This document shows positions 1-9,436 of a DNA stretch of 64,000 bases, one piece after another. The stretch is from contig NZ_JACIDB010000003.1 of assembly GCF_014196115.1 (NCBI RefSeq), positions 372,001 through 436,000 on the forward strand, given 5' to 3'. The notes below the pieces were generated by a model. It saw nothing but the letters and a program-made list of their open reading frames with translations. It did no database searches and had not been told where the DNA came from. This DNA comes from Sphingomonas aquatilis. GTDB lineage: Bacteria; Pseudomonadota; Alphaproteobacteria; Sphingomonadales; Sphingomonadaceae. Both the position numbers and the translations under genes were made by a program. The first letter of the stretch is position 1. Every line of letters starts with the position of its first letter.

Positions 1-701
1 CTCGGCGCATTTTCGCTGACGAGATACAGCGCGCCGGGCGCGACCTTTTCGGGGGCGAAGGCTTCGAAAGCAGCGGCGGGGAACAGATCCTCGGTCATGC
101 GCGTGCCGGCGGTGGGGGCAATGGTGTTGACGCGGATGTCGTTCTTCGCGCCCTCGATCCCCAGCGTCTTGGCGAGGCCGGCGAGGCCCAATTTGGCGGC
201 GCCGTAATTGGCCTGGCCGAAATTGCCGAACAGGCCGCTGGACGACGAGGTCATCAGCACGCGGCCGTAATTCTGCTCGCGGAACGTCTCCCAGCACGCC
301 TTGGTGGCGAAGGCCGAGCCGAGCAGGTGGACGCGGACCACGAATTCGAAATCGGCGGGCTCCATCTTTGCGAAGGTCTTGTCGCGCAGGACGCCGGCAT
401 TGTTGATGAGGACGTGGACGCCGCCCCAAGCCTCTTTGGCGCGGGCGACCATCTCGACCATCTGGTCGTATTCGGCGACGTTGCCGCCGTTCGACATCGC
501 CCCGCCCCCAGCCGCGCGGATTTCCTCGACCACGGCCAGCGCCGCGTCGGAATGGCCCGTGCCGTCGCGGGCGCCGCCGAGATCGTTGACGACGACCTTG
601 GCGCCACGCTTGGCAAGTTCGCGGGCGTAGTGGCGACCGAGGCCGCCGCCGGCCCCGGTGACGATGGCGACGCGATCATCGAAGCGGATCGGACTGGACA
701 T
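1..701 (-). CDS. SDR family NAD(P)-dependent dehydrogenase, partial (C-terminus outside window)
   Basis: About 233 residues of a short-chain dehydrogenase/reductase are visible; the C-terminus lies beyond position 1. The Rossmann nucleotide motif TGAGGGLG is at residues 15-22, the NNAG motif at 100-103, and the catalytic Ser cluster, Tyr166 and Lys170 (YxxxK) follow. The spacing and the NDLGG stretch near residue 39 resemble the dehydrogenase domain of the multifunctional beta-oxidation enzymes (HSD17B4-like) that oxidise 3-hydroxyacyl-CoA; that substrate is inferred from family resemblance. The ATG at 701 was chosen because an AAGGAG ribosome-binding site lies about 10 bases upstream. Confidence 0.85.
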   Translation of the reverse strand, partial: MSSPIRFDDRVAIVTGAGGGLGRHYARELAKRGAKVVVNDLGGARDGTGHSDAALAVVEEIRAAGGGAMSNGGNVAEYDQMVEMVARAKEAWGGVHVLINNAGVLRDKTFAKMEPADFEFVVRVHLLGSAFATKACWETFREQNYGRVLMTSSSSGLFGNFGQANYGAAKLGLAGLAKTLGIEGAKNDIRVNTIAPTAGTRMTEDLFPAAAFEAFAPEKVAPGALYLVSENAP

Positions 702-801
702 GGAAAAGGCGCTCCTTCCACGATGGGATGAAGCGCCTTCCATACCGGGCCTTCGAACGGGCGCAACACAGGATGTCGCGCCCGCCGATGGTCAGCCTTG
801 C

Positions 802-1224
802 TTAGCGACGCGCGCGGCGCTTCGCCTTGTGCGGGGCCTGGCTCGCCTGCATGCAGCCGTCATACTGACCCTTCTTGCAGATCGGGTAGCTTTCCTTCGC
901 CGGGGGCGGCGGGAAGGCCTGATCCGGGGTCGGCGCCTGACGGAAGACCGGGGGCAGCGTCGAACCCGGCGTACCGCCGGTCACGGCCGGGCCGGTCGGC
1001 GCATAGCCGCCGGCGGGCGAGCCGGTGGTTTCGGCGGGCGGCATGCTCGCCTGCGGTGCCGGGGCGGCGGGCGGCGGCGGCGGGGTCTGCGCGTCGGCGG
1101 GCGCCGCGGCAGGATCGGCCGGAGCCGGGGTCATCGTCTGGTCGGCGGGCGCGGGGGCCGGCGTGGTCTGCGCCATCACCGGCGCTGCGATCATCGCCGT
1201 GGCGGCGAGCAGAATGAGCTTCAT
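802..1224 (-). CDS. Small exported Pro/Ala-rich protein of unknown function
   Basis: A 140-residue protein with a clear Sec signal peptide (MKLILLAATAMIAAPVMA, cleavage after residue 18). A low-complexity Ala/Pro/Thr-rich stretch follows (about 19-65) that would be disordered or span the periplasm. A short C-terminal part has two cysteines (ICKKGQYDGC) that could form a disulphide, and the tail is basic. I recognise no domain. It sits alone between the SDR gene and the phosphate regulon, with 110 bases before phoB. The signal peptide and good codon use support a real gene. Confidence 0.7.
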   Translation of the reverse strand: MKLILLAATAMIAAPVMAQTTPAPAPADQTMTPAPADPAAAPADAQTPPPPPAAPAPQASMPPAETTGSPAGGYAPTGPAVTGGTPGSTLPPVFRQAPTPDQAFPPPPAKESYPICKKGQYDGCMQASQAPHKAKRRARR

Positions 1225-1334
1225 CGCGGGAATCTCCTTTGAAACCTCATGCGCCGACAGGTGTCAGCACCGAGGCCCAACGTCCCATCGCAGACTTTTC
1301 TCCTTCGTTTCGCCGCCGATTCGATTCTTTGCGA

Positions 1335-2027
1335 TTAAGTCCCTGAATCGAGGGAATAACCCGCAGAGCGCACGGTGCGGATCAGATCGGGCCGGTCGCC
1401 GATGTTGATCGCTTTGCGCAGGCGGCGGATGTGGACGTCGACCGTCCGGCTCTCGATATCGCTGTCATGGCCCCATACCGCGTCGAGCAGGCGTTCGCGG
1501 CTGAACACCCAGCCGGGGTGTTCCAGGAAGTGCTTGAGCAGGCGGAATTCGGTAGGCCCCAGCGGCACGACCTCGCCGCCGCGGCGGACCTTGTGGCCGA
1601 CCGTGTCCATCTCGATATCGTCATAGGTCAGCGCTTCGCCGGCGAGCGCCGGGCGGACGCGACGCAGCACCGCGCTGACGCGGGCGACGAGTTCGCGGGG
1701 CGAGAAGGGCTTGGTGACATAATCGTCGGCGCCGGTTTCCAGGCCGCGGATGCGATCCTCTTCCTCGCCCCGCGCGGTCAGCATGATGATCGGCACGTTC
1801 TGCGTTTCGGTCATGCGGCGCAGGCGGCGGCAGACCTCGATCCCCGACAGCCCTTCGACCATCCAATCGAGCAGCACGATGTCGGGCGTCTTTTCCTTGG
1901 CGAGCAGCAACGCCTCCTCGCCATCGGGGGTATGGGCGACGTCGAAATCCTCACGCTTGAAGTGATAGATGAGCAATTCGGCGAGAGCGGCATCGTCCTC
2001 GACGAGCAGCATGGATGCGCGTGCCAT
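1335..2027 (-). CDS. phoB: Phosphate regulon response regulator PhoB
   Basis: A 230-residue OmpR/PhoB-type regulator. The receiver domain (about 5-118) has the acidic pair D11/D12, phospho-acceptor D54 (VLLDW) and conserved K106 (TKPFSP). The C-terminal winged helix (about 130-227) carries the usual PTEFRLL and SRTVDVHIRRLRK signatures. It activates phosphate-starvation genes after phosphorylation by PhoR. It is the last gene of the run phoR-pstS-pstC-pstA-pstB-phoU-phoB, and its ATG overlaps the phoU stop by one base (TGATG), implying coupled translation. The pst neighbours separate it from other OmpR-family members. Confidence 0.95.
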   Translation of the reverse strand: MARASMLLVEDDAALAELLIYHFKREDFDVAHTPDGEEALLLAKEKTPDIVLLDWMVEGLSGIEVCRRLRRMTETQNVPIIMLTARGEEEDRIRGLETGADDYVTKPFSPRELVARVSAVLRRVRPALAGEALTYDDIEMDTVGHKVRRGGEVVPLGPTEFRLLKHFLEHPGWVFSRERLLDAVWGHDSDIESRTVDVHIRRLRKAINIGDRPDLIRTVRSAGYSLDSGT

Positions 2028-2731
2028 CAGAATATGTCCTCATGCGTAGCGCCGTCGCGGTCGCGATCGGCCATCTGGGTTCCGGTTGCGGCGAAATAGA
2101 CCATCTCGGCGACGTTGGTGGCGTGATCGCCGACGCGCTCCAGGTTCTTGGCGACGAACAGCAGGTGGGCGACCTGGCTGATCGTGCGCGGGTTCTCGAC
2201 CATGTAGGTCACGAGCGTGCGGAAGATGCTGTCGTAGAAATCGTCGAGCGCGGCGTCGCTTTCGACGACGCGGATCGCGGCTTCCGGATCACGCGCCGCG
2301 AAAGCGTCGAGCGCGGCGCGGACCATGTCGCTCGCCATGCGCGCCATGGAGGGGAGCAGCGACAAAGGCTCGATGCGGTGGCTGCCGCCATCGGCATCGA
2401 TCATCGGCACGCGCTTGGCGATATTCTTGGCGTAATCGCCGATGCGTTCGACGACGGCGGCGATCTTGAGCGCCGCCACCACCTCGCGCAGATCGACCGC
2501 CATGGGCGCGCGCAGCGCGATGATGCGGACCGCGAGCCGCTCCACCTCCGCCTCGATCGCATCGATCGCCTTGTCGTCGGCGCGCACGCGCGCGGCGAGT
2601 TCGGGATCGGGGCGGGCGAGCGCCTGCATGGCGAGCGCGATGGCGTCTTCCGCCAGTCCGCCCATCTGCGAGATCATGCCGCGCAGCTGGCCGATATCGG
2701 CGTCGAATGCCTTGACCGTGTGATCCACCAT
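2027..2731 (-). CDS. phoU: Phosphate signalling complex protein PhoU
   Basis: A 234-residue, all-helical protein made of two PhoU repeats, each with the family's E/DxxxD-rich helix (DKAIDAIEAEVERLA; DAALDDFYDSIFR). PhoU keeps PhoR inactive and restrains the Pst transporter when phosphate is plentiful, working at the membrane with PstB. The start [10 protein letters not shown] at 2731 matches the normal family length and overlaps the pstB stop by one base (TAATG). A longer frame reaching 2809 would only read into pstB and was rejected. It is coupled at both ends to pstB and phoB. Confidence 0.95.
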   Translation of the reverse strand: MVDHTVKAFDADIGQLRGMISQMGGLAEDAIALAMQALARPDPELAARVRADDKAIDAIEAEVERLAVRIIALRAPMAVDLREVVAALKIAAVVERIGDYAKNIAKRVPMIDADGGSHRIEPLSLLPSMARMASDMVRAALDAFAARDPEAAIRVVESDAALDDFYDSIFRTLVTYMVENPRTISQVAHLLFVAKNLERVGDHATNVAEMVYFAATGTQMADRDRDGATHEDIF

Positions 2732-3489
2732 TAGCCGTACCGTCCGGTGATATAGTCGCGGGTCCGTTCCTCCCGCGGGTTGGTGAAGATGTCGCTGGTC
2801 GCGCCGCATTCGACCAGCTGGCCGAGATGGAAGAAGGCGGTGCGCTGGGATACGCGCGCGGCCTGCTGCATGTTATGCGTGACGATGACGATCGCGTAGC
2901 GGCCGCGCAGTTCGTGGATCAGCTCCTCGATCCGCGCGGTGGCGATGGGATCGAGCGCGCTGCACGGTTCGTCCATCAGAATGACTTCGGGTTCGACCGC
3001 GATGGCGCGGGCGATGCACAGCCGCTGTTGCTGGCCCCCCGATAAGGCCGTGCCGCTGTCGGACAGGCGGTCCTTCACCTCGTCCCACAGGCCGGCGCGC
3101 AGCAGCGATTCCTCGACCAGATCGTCCAGGTCGGCGCGTGCGGTCGCCAGGCCATGGATGCGCGGACCATAAGCGACGTTTTCATAGATCGACTTGGGGA
3201 AGGGGTTCGGCTTCTGGAACACCATGCCGACGCGCGCGCGCAGCTGCACGACGTCCATGTCGGGGGCGTAGATATCCTCGCCGTCGAGCAGGATCTGGCC
3301 CGTGACGCGCGCGCTCGCGACCGTGTCGTTCATGCGGTTGAGCGTACGCAGGAAGGTGGACTTGCCGCAGCCCGACGGGCCGATGAAGGCGACGATATTG
3401 TCCGAATCGACGTCGATCGAGACATGGTCGATCGCCTGCGTGTCGCCGTAGCGGACGCTGACGTCGCGAGCGGAAATCTTGGGGGTCAC
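2731..3489 (-). CDS. pstB: Phosphate ABC transporter ATP-binding protein PstB
   Basis: A 252-residue ABC ATPase of normal PstB length. Walker A is GPSGCGKST (37-45), the ABC signature LSGGQQQR is at 149-156, and Walker B VILMDEP is at 169-175 with the catalytic Glu. The LRTLNRMND stretch after Walker A is typical of PstB. It energises phosphate uptake on the cytoplasmic side of the PstA/PstC channel. Its start overlaps the pstA stop by four bases and its stop overlaps phoU by one, so the genes are tightly coupled. Confidence 0.97.
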   Translation of the reverse strand: MTPKISARDVSVRYGDTQAIDHVSIDVDSDNIVAFIGPSGCGKSTFLRTLNRMNDTVASARVTGQILLDGEDIYAPDMDVVQLRARVGMVFQKPNPFPKSIYENVAYGPRIHGLATARADLDDLVEESLLRAGLWDEVKDRLSDSGTALSGGQQQRLCIARAIAVEPEVILMDEPCSALDPIATARIEELIHELRGRYAIVIVTHNMQQAARVSQRTAFFHLGQLVECGATSDIFTNPREERTRDYITGRYG

Positions 3490-4736
3490 CAGCGGGTCTC
3501 GAAACGGTTGCGGAGGTAGATGGCGAGGCCGTTCATCGCGAGCAGGAAGACGAGCAACACGATGATCGCGGCGCTGGTCTTTTCGACGAAGCCGCGGTCG
3601 ACCTCATCCGACCAGAGGAAGATCTGCACGGGCAGGACGGTGGCGGGATCGGTCAGGCGCGAGGGCGGCGCGGCGATGAAGGCGCGCATGCCGATCATCA
3701 GCAGCGGTGCGGTTTCGCCCAGCGCGCGGGCCATGCCGATGATCGTGCCGGTCAGGATACCGGGCAGCGCGAGGGGGAGGACATGGTCGAACACCACCTG
3801 CACCGGCGAGGCGCCGATCGCGAGCGCGGCGTCGCGGATCGACGGCGGCACCGCCTTGATTGCGTTGCGGCCGGCGATGACGATGACTGGCATCGTCATC
3901 AGCGCCAGCGTCAGCCCGCCGACCAAGGGCGCGGATCGCGGCAGGTGGAAGGTGTTGAGGAAGACCGCGAGGCCGAGCAGCCCGAAGATGATCGAGGGCA
4001 CGGCGGCGAGGTTGTTGATCGATACCTCGATCAGGTCGGTCCAGCGGTTCCGCGGTGCATATTCCTCGAGGTAGAGCGCAGACAGTACGCCGATCGGGAA
4101 GGCGAGGCCGAGTGTCACCGCCATGGTGAGCAGAGATCCCTTGAGCGCCCCCCAGATGCCGACGCGCACCGGATCGGTCGCATCGGCGCCGGCGAGGAAG
4201 CGCATGTCCCACCCTTCGGACAGCACGCCGCGTGCCTGCAGCCGGGCGATGATCGCCTCGGCCCTGCGCGTGCCGTCATGCTTGGCGGCGACGTCGATCT
4301 CGGTCGCGGTGGGCAGGGCGAAGGTGGTGCGCGTGGCGAGCAGCGCGGGATCGCTCTTGATCGCGTCGCGCACGGTGAGCCAGGCGGCGTCGGACAACAG
4401 CTCGGGCCCGCGCGGACCATAGGCACGGATCGCCGCGGCATCGACCAGCTGTTCGAGCCCCGCATCGGCAAGCGCGAGATTGGCGCCGCGGCCCTTCAGC
4501 TGCACCGGCGTGATCGGCAGGTGCGCGGCAGCGAGGTCGATCGGCAGCGCGATGCGGGTTTGGCGGAAGCCGCTCGCCCCCTGCCAGATCATCGTTGCGA
4601 GCAGGAAGGCAAGGAACCCCGCCGACAGCCACACCGCGGCAAGGCCGAGCCGGCGAAAGCGACGTTCCGCGGCATAGCGACGCTGCGTCCGCCGCTTCAC
4701 CGCGGCGGGATCGCGGACGGGGCGGGGATCAGTCAT
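3486..4736 (-). CDS. pstA: Phosphate ABC transporter permease PstA (with N-terminal DUF3333-type extension)
   Basis: A 416-residue inner-membrane permease. A first membrane segment (about 29-51) is followed by a roughly 130-residue periplasmic region, the N-terminal extension seen in alphaproteobacterial PstA (DUF3333-like), which E. coli PstA (about 296 residues) lacks. The transport domain occupies about 190-410 and includes the ABC-coupling EAA-like loop ([19 protein letters not shown]). It pairs with PstC to form the phosphate channel. The ATG at 4736 lies eight bases inside the pstC end. Confidence 0.95.
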   Translation of the reverse strand: MTDPRPVRDPAAVKRRTQRRYAAERRFRRLGLAAVWLSAGFLAFLLATMIWQGASGFRQTRIALPIDLAAAHLPITPVQLKGRGANLALADAGLEQLVDAAAIRAYGPRGPELLSDAAWLTVRDAIKSDPALLATRTTFALPTATEIDVAAKHDGTRRAEAIIARLQARGVLSEGWDMRFLAGADATDPVRVGIWGALKGSLLTMAVTLGLAFPIGVLSALYLEEYAPRNRWTDLIEVSINNLAAVPSIIFGLLGLAVFLNTFHLPRSAPLVGGLTLALMTMPVIVIAGRNAIKAVPPSIRDAALAIGASPVQVVFDHVLPLALPGILTGTIIGMARALGETAPLLMIGMRAFIAAPPSRLTDPATVLPVQIFLWSDEVDRGFVEKTSAAIIVLLVFLLAMNGLAIYLRNRFETRW

Positions 4737-6105
4737 AGGCCTCCCGATACCGCTTCACGACGGTCAGCGCGACGACGTTAAGTGCCAGCGTGATGACGAA
4801 CAGGGTAAGGCCGAGCGCGAAGGCGGCGAGCGTCTTGGCGCTGTCGAACTCCGCCTCGCCGGTCAGCAGGTCGACGATCTGCTTGGTGACGGTGGTGGTG
4901 CTGGCGAAGGGGTTGGCGGTGAGCGTCGCGACGCCGCTCGCCGCCATGACGACGATCATCGTCTCGCCGATCGCGCGGGAGACGGCGAGCAGGATACCGC
5001 CGACGACGCCGGGCAGGGCCGCGGGCAGGATCACCTTGCGGATCGTTTCCGATTGCGTGGCGCCCATCGCCAGGCTGCCGTCGCGCATCGCGGCGGGGAC
5101 GGCCGCGATCGAATCGTCGGCCATCGACGAGACGAAGGGGATGATCATGATCCCCATCACCACGCCCGCCGCCAGCGCGCTTTCGGACGAGGCGTTCGCG
5201 ATGCCGAGCGCGAGGCCCAGCTGGCGGACCGCGGGCGCGACGGTGAGTGCGGCGAAATAGCCGTAGACGACGGTGGGAACGCCCGCGAGCATCTCCAGCA
5301 CCGGCTTCATCCAGCGGCGCGTCGCGGCATGTGCATATTGGGTGAGGTAGATCGCGCTCATCAGGCCGAAGGGGACGGCGACCGCCATCGCGATCACCGC
5401 GCCGATGAAGAACGTGCCCCAGAACAGCGGCACCGCGCCCAGGCTGGCGCCGGGATCGTCGGGCAGGATGACCTGCGGGCTCCAGTGCGTGCCGAACAGG
5501 AACTGGCCGATCGGCACGATGCCGAAGAAGCGCCCGGATTCGTACAGCAGCGACGCGACGATGCCGACCGTGGTGAGGATCGCGATGAGCGACGCGCACA
5601 GCAGCAGCAGCATGACGACGCGCTCAACCTGCGTGCGGGCGGCGAAATCGGGGCGGACGCGCGTGAAGGCGAAGGCGCCGCCGCCGATCGCGAGGCACAA
5701 GGCCAGCGCAGTGGCGATCCAGTCGTAGCGCGCCTGCGCGGCGGCATAGGCGGGGGCGAGGCGGACCGAGAGCGCGTGGAACGGTACATGGCTGCGCCCG
5801 CTCGCCAGCGCGCGTGCTTCCGACAGGATCGAGGCACGCTCGAAGCCCGGCGGGGGCAGCGTCGCCGCGGCGGGCGTCGCGATCACTGCATCGGTGACGA
5901 GCGCGGGCGAGGTGAGGCTCCATGCCGCGAGGAACAACAGCGGCGGCACAAGAGCGGCGAGCGCGACGAAATAGCCGTAATGGACGGGCAGAGCGGTGAA
6001 GCGCGCGACCCCCGGCTTGCGGAACGTCGCCGCCCGGATCCGCGCGGCGAGCCAGCCGATCAGCGCCAGGCCGAAGACGATGATGACGAGCGCGAGGCCG
6101 CTCAT
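4729..6105 (-). CDS. pstC: Phosphate ABC transporter permease PstC
   Basis: A 458-residue inner-membrane permease. Membrane segments near the N-terminus are followed by a large periplasmic/linker region (about 75-135), further segments and the transport domain with the coupling loop GSLAMGATQSETIRKVILP. I chose the ATG at 6105 (MSGLALVII), which opens directly into the first membrane segment. An in-frame TTG at 6144 would add 13 unlikely residues and run into the repeat element at 6150-6255. It forms the channel with PstA. The repeat between pstS and pstC may lower downstream expression or stabilise the pstS message. Confidence 0.94.
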   Translation of the reverse strand: MSGLALVIIVFGLALIGWLAARIRAATFRKPGVARFTALPVHYGYFVALAALVPPLLFLAAWSLTSPALVTDAVIATPAAATLPPPGFERASILSEARALASGRSHVPFHALSVRLAPAYAAAQARYDWIATALALCLAIGGGAFAFTRVRPDFAARTQVERVVMLLLLCASLIAILTTVGIVASLLYESGRFFGIVPIGQFLFGTHWSPQVILPDDPGASLGAVPLFWGTFFIGAVIAMAVAVPFGLMSAIYLTQYAHAATRRWMKPVLEMLAGVPTVVYGYFAALTVAPAVRQLGLALGIANASSESALAAGVVMGIMIIPFVSSMADDSIAAVPAAMRDGSLAMGATQSETIRKVILPAALPGVVGGILLAVSRAIGETMIVVMAASGVATLTANPFASTTTVTKQIVDLLTGEAEFDSAKTLAAFALGLTLFVITLALNVVALTVVKRYREAYD

Positions 6106-6149
6106 GCGGCGGCTCGCTTGGGGTTTGGGACGTAGGCCATACAAACACC

Positions 6150-6255
6150 GTCACCCCGGACTTGGTCCGGGGTCCACTCTGCGGCCAGGGGGCAGGCTAG
6201 AGGCTCCGGCGCCGCCCTCGCGGCCCGGTGGACCCCGGAACAAGTCCGGGGTGAC
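6150..6255. repeat. Inverted repeat element, family A, copy 1
   Basis: Two arms, 6150-6176 and 6229-6255, are near-perfect inverted copies built around CCCCGGACTTGGTCCGGGG. They enclose about 50 bases of G/C-rich spacer and lie between pstS and pstC. The spacer matches, in reverse orientation, the spacers of copies 2 and 3 (7442-7548 and 11602-11707), so the unit is about 106 bp. Each arm can also fold on itself. Confidence 0.85.
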
Positions 6256-6274
6256 GGGACGAAATTGGCGAAGG

Positions 6275-7345
6275 TCACGACGGCAGGTCCGCCGGGTTCA
6301 GCGGCGTCTCGTTCGCGATCACCGCCGCCGACGCCGCACGCACCGCAGCGGGCGCGGCGATCAGGCCGCGGCGGACCAGCGGGCCGCCCGGTCCCCATGC
6401 TGCGGCATACAGGCGCAGGAACGTGTCGAGGCCGGGGATGGCGCGCAGATGCCCCTTCTTGACGTAGAGGTACAGCGGGCGCGACCCCGGATAGCGGCCA
6501 TTGGCGATCGCGTCATAGGTCGGCAGGACGCTGTTGATCGCGACGCCGTTCACCGTATCGGCATTGTGTTCGAGGTAGCTGTAACCGAACACGCCGATCG
6601 CATCGGGGTTGGCGCTCAATTTCTGGACGATCAGATTGTCGTTCTCACCCGCGTCGACATAGGCGCCGTCCTCGCGCACCCGCGTGCAGAGTGCGCGATG
6701 TGCGTCGGGCTTGGTCCGTGCCAACAGGCGCGCGCGCGGATCGATCGCGTCGCAGCCGCGCGTCAGGATCAGTTCGGCGAGCGCGTCGCGCGTGCCGCTG
6801 GTCGCGGGCGGGCCATAGACCTGGATCGGCGTCGCGGGCAGCGCCGGGTTCACGTCGCGCCACGTCTTCGCGCGATTGGGCTTGCCGAAGGGCGTCGCGG
6901 CGAGCGCGCGATACAAATCGGCGGGGGTCAGGCGCATGCCGGGCCCGTTCTTCCCCTCGGCAAAGGCGATGCCGTCGATGCCGATCTGGATTTCGAGCAC
7001 CGGCCCGACGCCGTGTGCCTCGCAGGCGGCATATTCGCTACGCTTCATCCGGCGCGAGGCATCCTCGATATCGGGATGCCCCGCACCGATGCCGGCGCAG
7101 AACAGCTTCATGCCGGCGCCCGTGCCGGTCGATTCGATCACCGGCGATCGTGCGTCGGGATTGTCCGCGACGAACGCCTCGGCCACCGCGGTGGTGAAGG
7201 GATAGACGGTGGACGAGCCGACGACGGCAATCTGATCGCGCGCGCCGCTGCCGCCGCCATTCGCCTGATCCTTGCACCCTGCAAGGCAGAGCGCCAGCGT
7301 CAGCAGAGAGCCGGCCAGCAAGCGGCCGGAAGGAAGACAGCGCAT
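6275..7345 (-). CDS. pstS: Phosphate-binding lipoprotein PstS (PBP superfamily)
   Basis: A 356-residue periplasmic binding protein. The lipoprotein signal (about 1-20) ends in the lipobox LAGC, so it should be anchored to a membrane through Cys. The mature part has the phosphate-binding motifs VVGSSTVYPF and the STGTGAGMK loop, then a TSGTRDALAEL segment that contacts the anion. It delivers phosphate to PstC/PstA. The ATG at 7345 was chosen because the signal peptide begins there; in-frame sequence further upstream is repeat-derived. A candidate Pho box lies 42-70 bases upstream. Confidence 0.92.
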   Translation of the reverse strand: MRCLPSGRLLAGSLLTLALCLAGCKDQANGGGSGARDQIAVVGSSTVYPFTTAVAEAFVADNPDARSPVIESTGTGAGMKLFCAGIGAGHPDIEDASRRMKRSEYAACEAHGVGPVLEIQIGIDGIAFAEGKNGPGMRLTPADLYRALAATPFGKPNRAKTWRDVNPALPATPIQVYGPPATSGTRDALAELILTRGCDAIDPRARLLARTKPDAHRALCTRVREDGAYVDAGENDNLIVQKLSANPDAIGVFGYSYLEHNADTVNGVAINSVLPTYDAIANGRYPGSRPLYLYVKKGHLRAIPGLDTFLRLYAAAWGPGGPLVRRGLIAAPAAVRAASAAVIANETPLNPADLPS

Positions 7346-7386
7346 CGGATCCCCGCGGGCGACTCGCGCGTCGCCCAATCCGCCTC

Positions 7387-7415
7387 TGTGACGGTTTTGT
7401 TGCCTTTTGATGACA
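7387..7415 (-). promoter_or_regulatory. Candidate Pho box upstream of pstS
   Basis: Read on the minus strand, TGTCAT, GGCAAC and CGTCAC occur at an exact 11-base period separated by A-rich spacers. PhoB binds direct TGTCA-type repeats at 11-base spacing. The first and third units fit well; the middle one is poor. The site is 42-70 bases before the pstS start, which suits a PhoB-activated promoter. This is an inference from pattern and position. Confidence 0.4.
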
Positions 7416-7441
7416 TGGGTGGCGGGTGCCTCATTTGCTTC

Positions 7442-7548
7442 GTCACCCCGGACGTGTTCCGGGGTCCACCGGGCCACGGGGGGCAGCGTGCGAGCCTCTT
7501 GCCGTCCCCCTCGCCGCGGAGTGGACCCCGGAACAAGTCCGGGGTGAC
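7442..7548. repeat. Inverted repeat element, family A, copy 2
   Basis: The arms 7442-7468 and 7521-7548 are inverted copies of the CCCCGGA...TCCGGGG unit. The spacer is almost identical to that of copy 3 at 11602-11707 (both share GGGCAGCGT and GCCGTCCCCCTCGCCGCGGAG), which shows that the whole 106-bp unit, not just the palindrome, has been copied. It lies between phoR and pstS, upstream of the candidate Pho box. Confidence 0.85.
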
Positions 7549-7591
7549 GGGGTGTAGGGGGACGCGTCCCGTGATTCGGTAGCGGCTCGCG

Positions 7592-8827
7592 TCAGGCCTT
7601 CGCCGCCGCCGGCGTGGCGACCGCCGTCTCCGCCTCCGCTGCCGGCAGTGCGATCGTCACCGTGGTGCCGATGCCGACGCGGCTCGCGATATCCAGCCGG
7701 CCGCGGTGGCGTTCGACGATATGTTTGACGATCGCGAGGCCCAGCCCCGTGCCGCCGACGCTGCGGCTGCGGCCGGCATCGACGCGGTAGAAGCGTTCGG
7801 TGAGGCGGGGGATGTGCTGCGGCGCGATGCCTTCGCCTTCGTCGCGGACGACGAGCTGGACCAGTTTCGAGCGGTTGAGGCTCAAGGACACGCGCACCGG
7901 CGTGTTCGCACGGCCGTATTTCATCGCATTGCCGATGACGTTGTGGAACAGCTGCGACAGCTGCGCCTCGTCGCCGGTGACCGCGGGCAGGCCGGGATCG
8001 ATCGTGACCGACACGTCGCCAGCGCGCGGGCTGCGCGCGGCAGCGATCTCTGCGGCGACGTCCTCCAACAATTCGCCAAGGTCCAGCCGTTCGCCGGGCA
8101 GGCGGTATTTCTCCGCCTCGATGCGGGACAGCGAGATGAGGTCCTCGACCAGCCGCTGCATGCGTCGCGCTTCGTCGAACATCACCTTCAGGAAGCGGGC
8201 GCGCAGGGCGGGCTCTTCGCCGGCCTCCTCGTTCAGCGTCTCGATGAAGCCGAGGATCGAGGCGAGCGGGGTGCGCAATTCATGGCTGGCGTTGGCGACG
8301 AAATCGACGCGCATCTTTTCGGCGGCGTAATTGCCGCTCTGGTCGACAAGATGGACGATGCGCATGCCGTCGGCGGTTTCGCCGGTGCGCATCTCCCAGC
8401 GCTGGTCGGGCGCGCCGACCCCGACCAGTTCGACCGGGCGGCCGGCCAGCGTGCCACTCGGGCCCAGGCGGTCGGCGGCGGCGGGATGGCGGATCGCGAC
8501 GCGCACGTCCTCGCCGACGATATGCTTGCCCAACACGGAGCGGGCCGAGGCGTTGGCGCAGGTGACGATGCCGCGGCGGACGAGCAGCACGGGTTCGGCG
8601 ATGACGTCGAGCACCTCGCCGAGCAGCGTATCGGCGTCGGGTCCCCGTGCGCGGGCGGCCGCCTGCCCCTGATCGCCGCGGCCCATGGCGGCGAGCGCGG
8701 CGGCCATGGCGCCGACCACCGTCACCGCCGCGCCGTCGACGCTGCCGCCGACCGCATAGACGCCCACGCCCGTGCCGAGCGCGATGACGAGCGCGCCGCT
8801 GAGCCGCCGGGCGAATCGGGTTAGCAT
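7592..8827 (-). CDS. phoR: Phosphate regulon sensor histidine kinase PhoR
   Basis: A 411-residue sensor kinase. Two N-terminal membrane segments (about 10-30 and 33-48) are joined by a very short loop, as in PhoR proteins that sense through PstSCAB and PhoU instead of a periplasmic domain. A PAS-like region (about 70-160) follows. The H-box ANASHELRTPLAS contains phospho-acceptor H182, and the N, G1 (DEGEGI) and G2 (GGTGLGL) ATP-binding boxes are intact. The ATG at 8827 was preferred; upstream in-frame sequence lacks a membrane start. First gene of the pho/pst run. Confidence 0.93.
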   Translation of the reverse strand: MLTRFARRLSGALVIALGTGVGVYAVGGSVDGAAVTVVGAMAAALAAMGRGDQGQAAARARGPDADTLLGEVLDVIAEPVLLVRRGIVTCANASARSVLGKHIVGEDVRVAIRHPAAADRLGPSGTLAGRPVELVGVGAPDQRWEMRTGETADGMRIVHLVDQSGNYAAEKMRVDFVANASHELRTPLASILGFIETLNEEAGEEPALRARFLKVMFDEARRMQRLVEDLISLSRIEAEKYRLPGERLDLGELLEDVAAEIAAARSPRAGDVSVTIDPGLPAVTGDEAQLSQLFHNVIGNAMKYGRANTPVRVSLSLNRSKLVQLVVRDEGEGIAPQHIPRLTERFYRVDAGRSRSVGGTGLGLAIVKHIVERHRGRLDIASRVGIGTTVTIALPAAEAETAVATPAAAKA

Positions 8828-8994
8828 GGCGCCCTCGCTAGCCGAGGATGACCGCTTGCGGGAGGGGGGCGCGCAACGCAATTTGCGGGCCGCGCGGCGC
8901 CGATGCCGCGGCAGACCGTCCCGTCACGGTACGCGCGCCATACTTGCCAGTGGCTTACGAATATGAAAGGCACGCTTGCGATAACAGGGGTGTC

Positions 8995-9432
8995 ATGAGC
9001 GACGAAACGCCGATCGACGGTGCGGACCAGACCGCCGGACAGCCTGATGCTGCGCCGGTGACGGAGGGCGTGTCGACGCGTCGCCGGGTGTTGATGCTGG
9101 GTGCGGTGACCGCGGGTGCGGTCGTCTCGATCCGCCCGGCGCTGGCACAGAGCGCGGCGTCGGTGATGACATGCGAGATCCCGGTGCCCGACCTGGGCCG
9201 GGCGGGCCAGTATATCGACCAATATGGCAATGTCGTGCCGGCGGGCACCAAGGGCGCGTTCGCGCCGCCGGGGCGCCCGTTCAAGGGCGACGAGGTGAAG
9301 CGCGCGCTCGCCGGCGGGCAGCTACCGGGCACGACGTATGACAGCAGCCGCGCCTATATGGCCTATATCCGGCGGCTGCAGCGCGGGCAGGGCGGCTTCA
9401 CCTGTTTCGCCTCGTTGCAGATGCCGCGCTGA
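8995..9432 (+). CDS. Tat-signal exported protein of the HPr-rel-A cassette, unknown function
   Basis: A 145-residue protein. After about 28 polar residues comes a twin-arginine signal (STRRRVLMLGAVTAGAVVS, residues about 27-45) ending in ALAQ, so it should be folded in the cytoplasm and exported. The mature part is about 95 residues with two cysteines (MTCEIP, FTCFAS) and no domain I recognise. The stop is four bases before the PqqD-like gene, so the two are cotranscribed. It is the best candidate substrate of the neighbouring kinase and nucleotidyltransferase, but that is inference from position only. It is divergent from phoR. Confidence 0.75.
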   Translation: MSDETPIDGADQTAGQPDAAPVTEGVSTRRRVLMLGAVTAGAVVSIRPALAQSAASVMTCEIPVPDLGRAGQYIDQYGNVVPAGTKGAFAPPGRPFKGDEVKRALAGGQLPGTTYDSSRAYMAYIRRLQRGQGGFTCFASLQMPR

Positions 9433-9436
9433 CCCG

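Noticed and set aside
2732..2809. A longer PhoU N-terminus starting at 2809
   Set aside because: The extra residues lie wholly inside pstB, and the conserved [10 protein letters not shown] start overlaps the pstB stop precisely.
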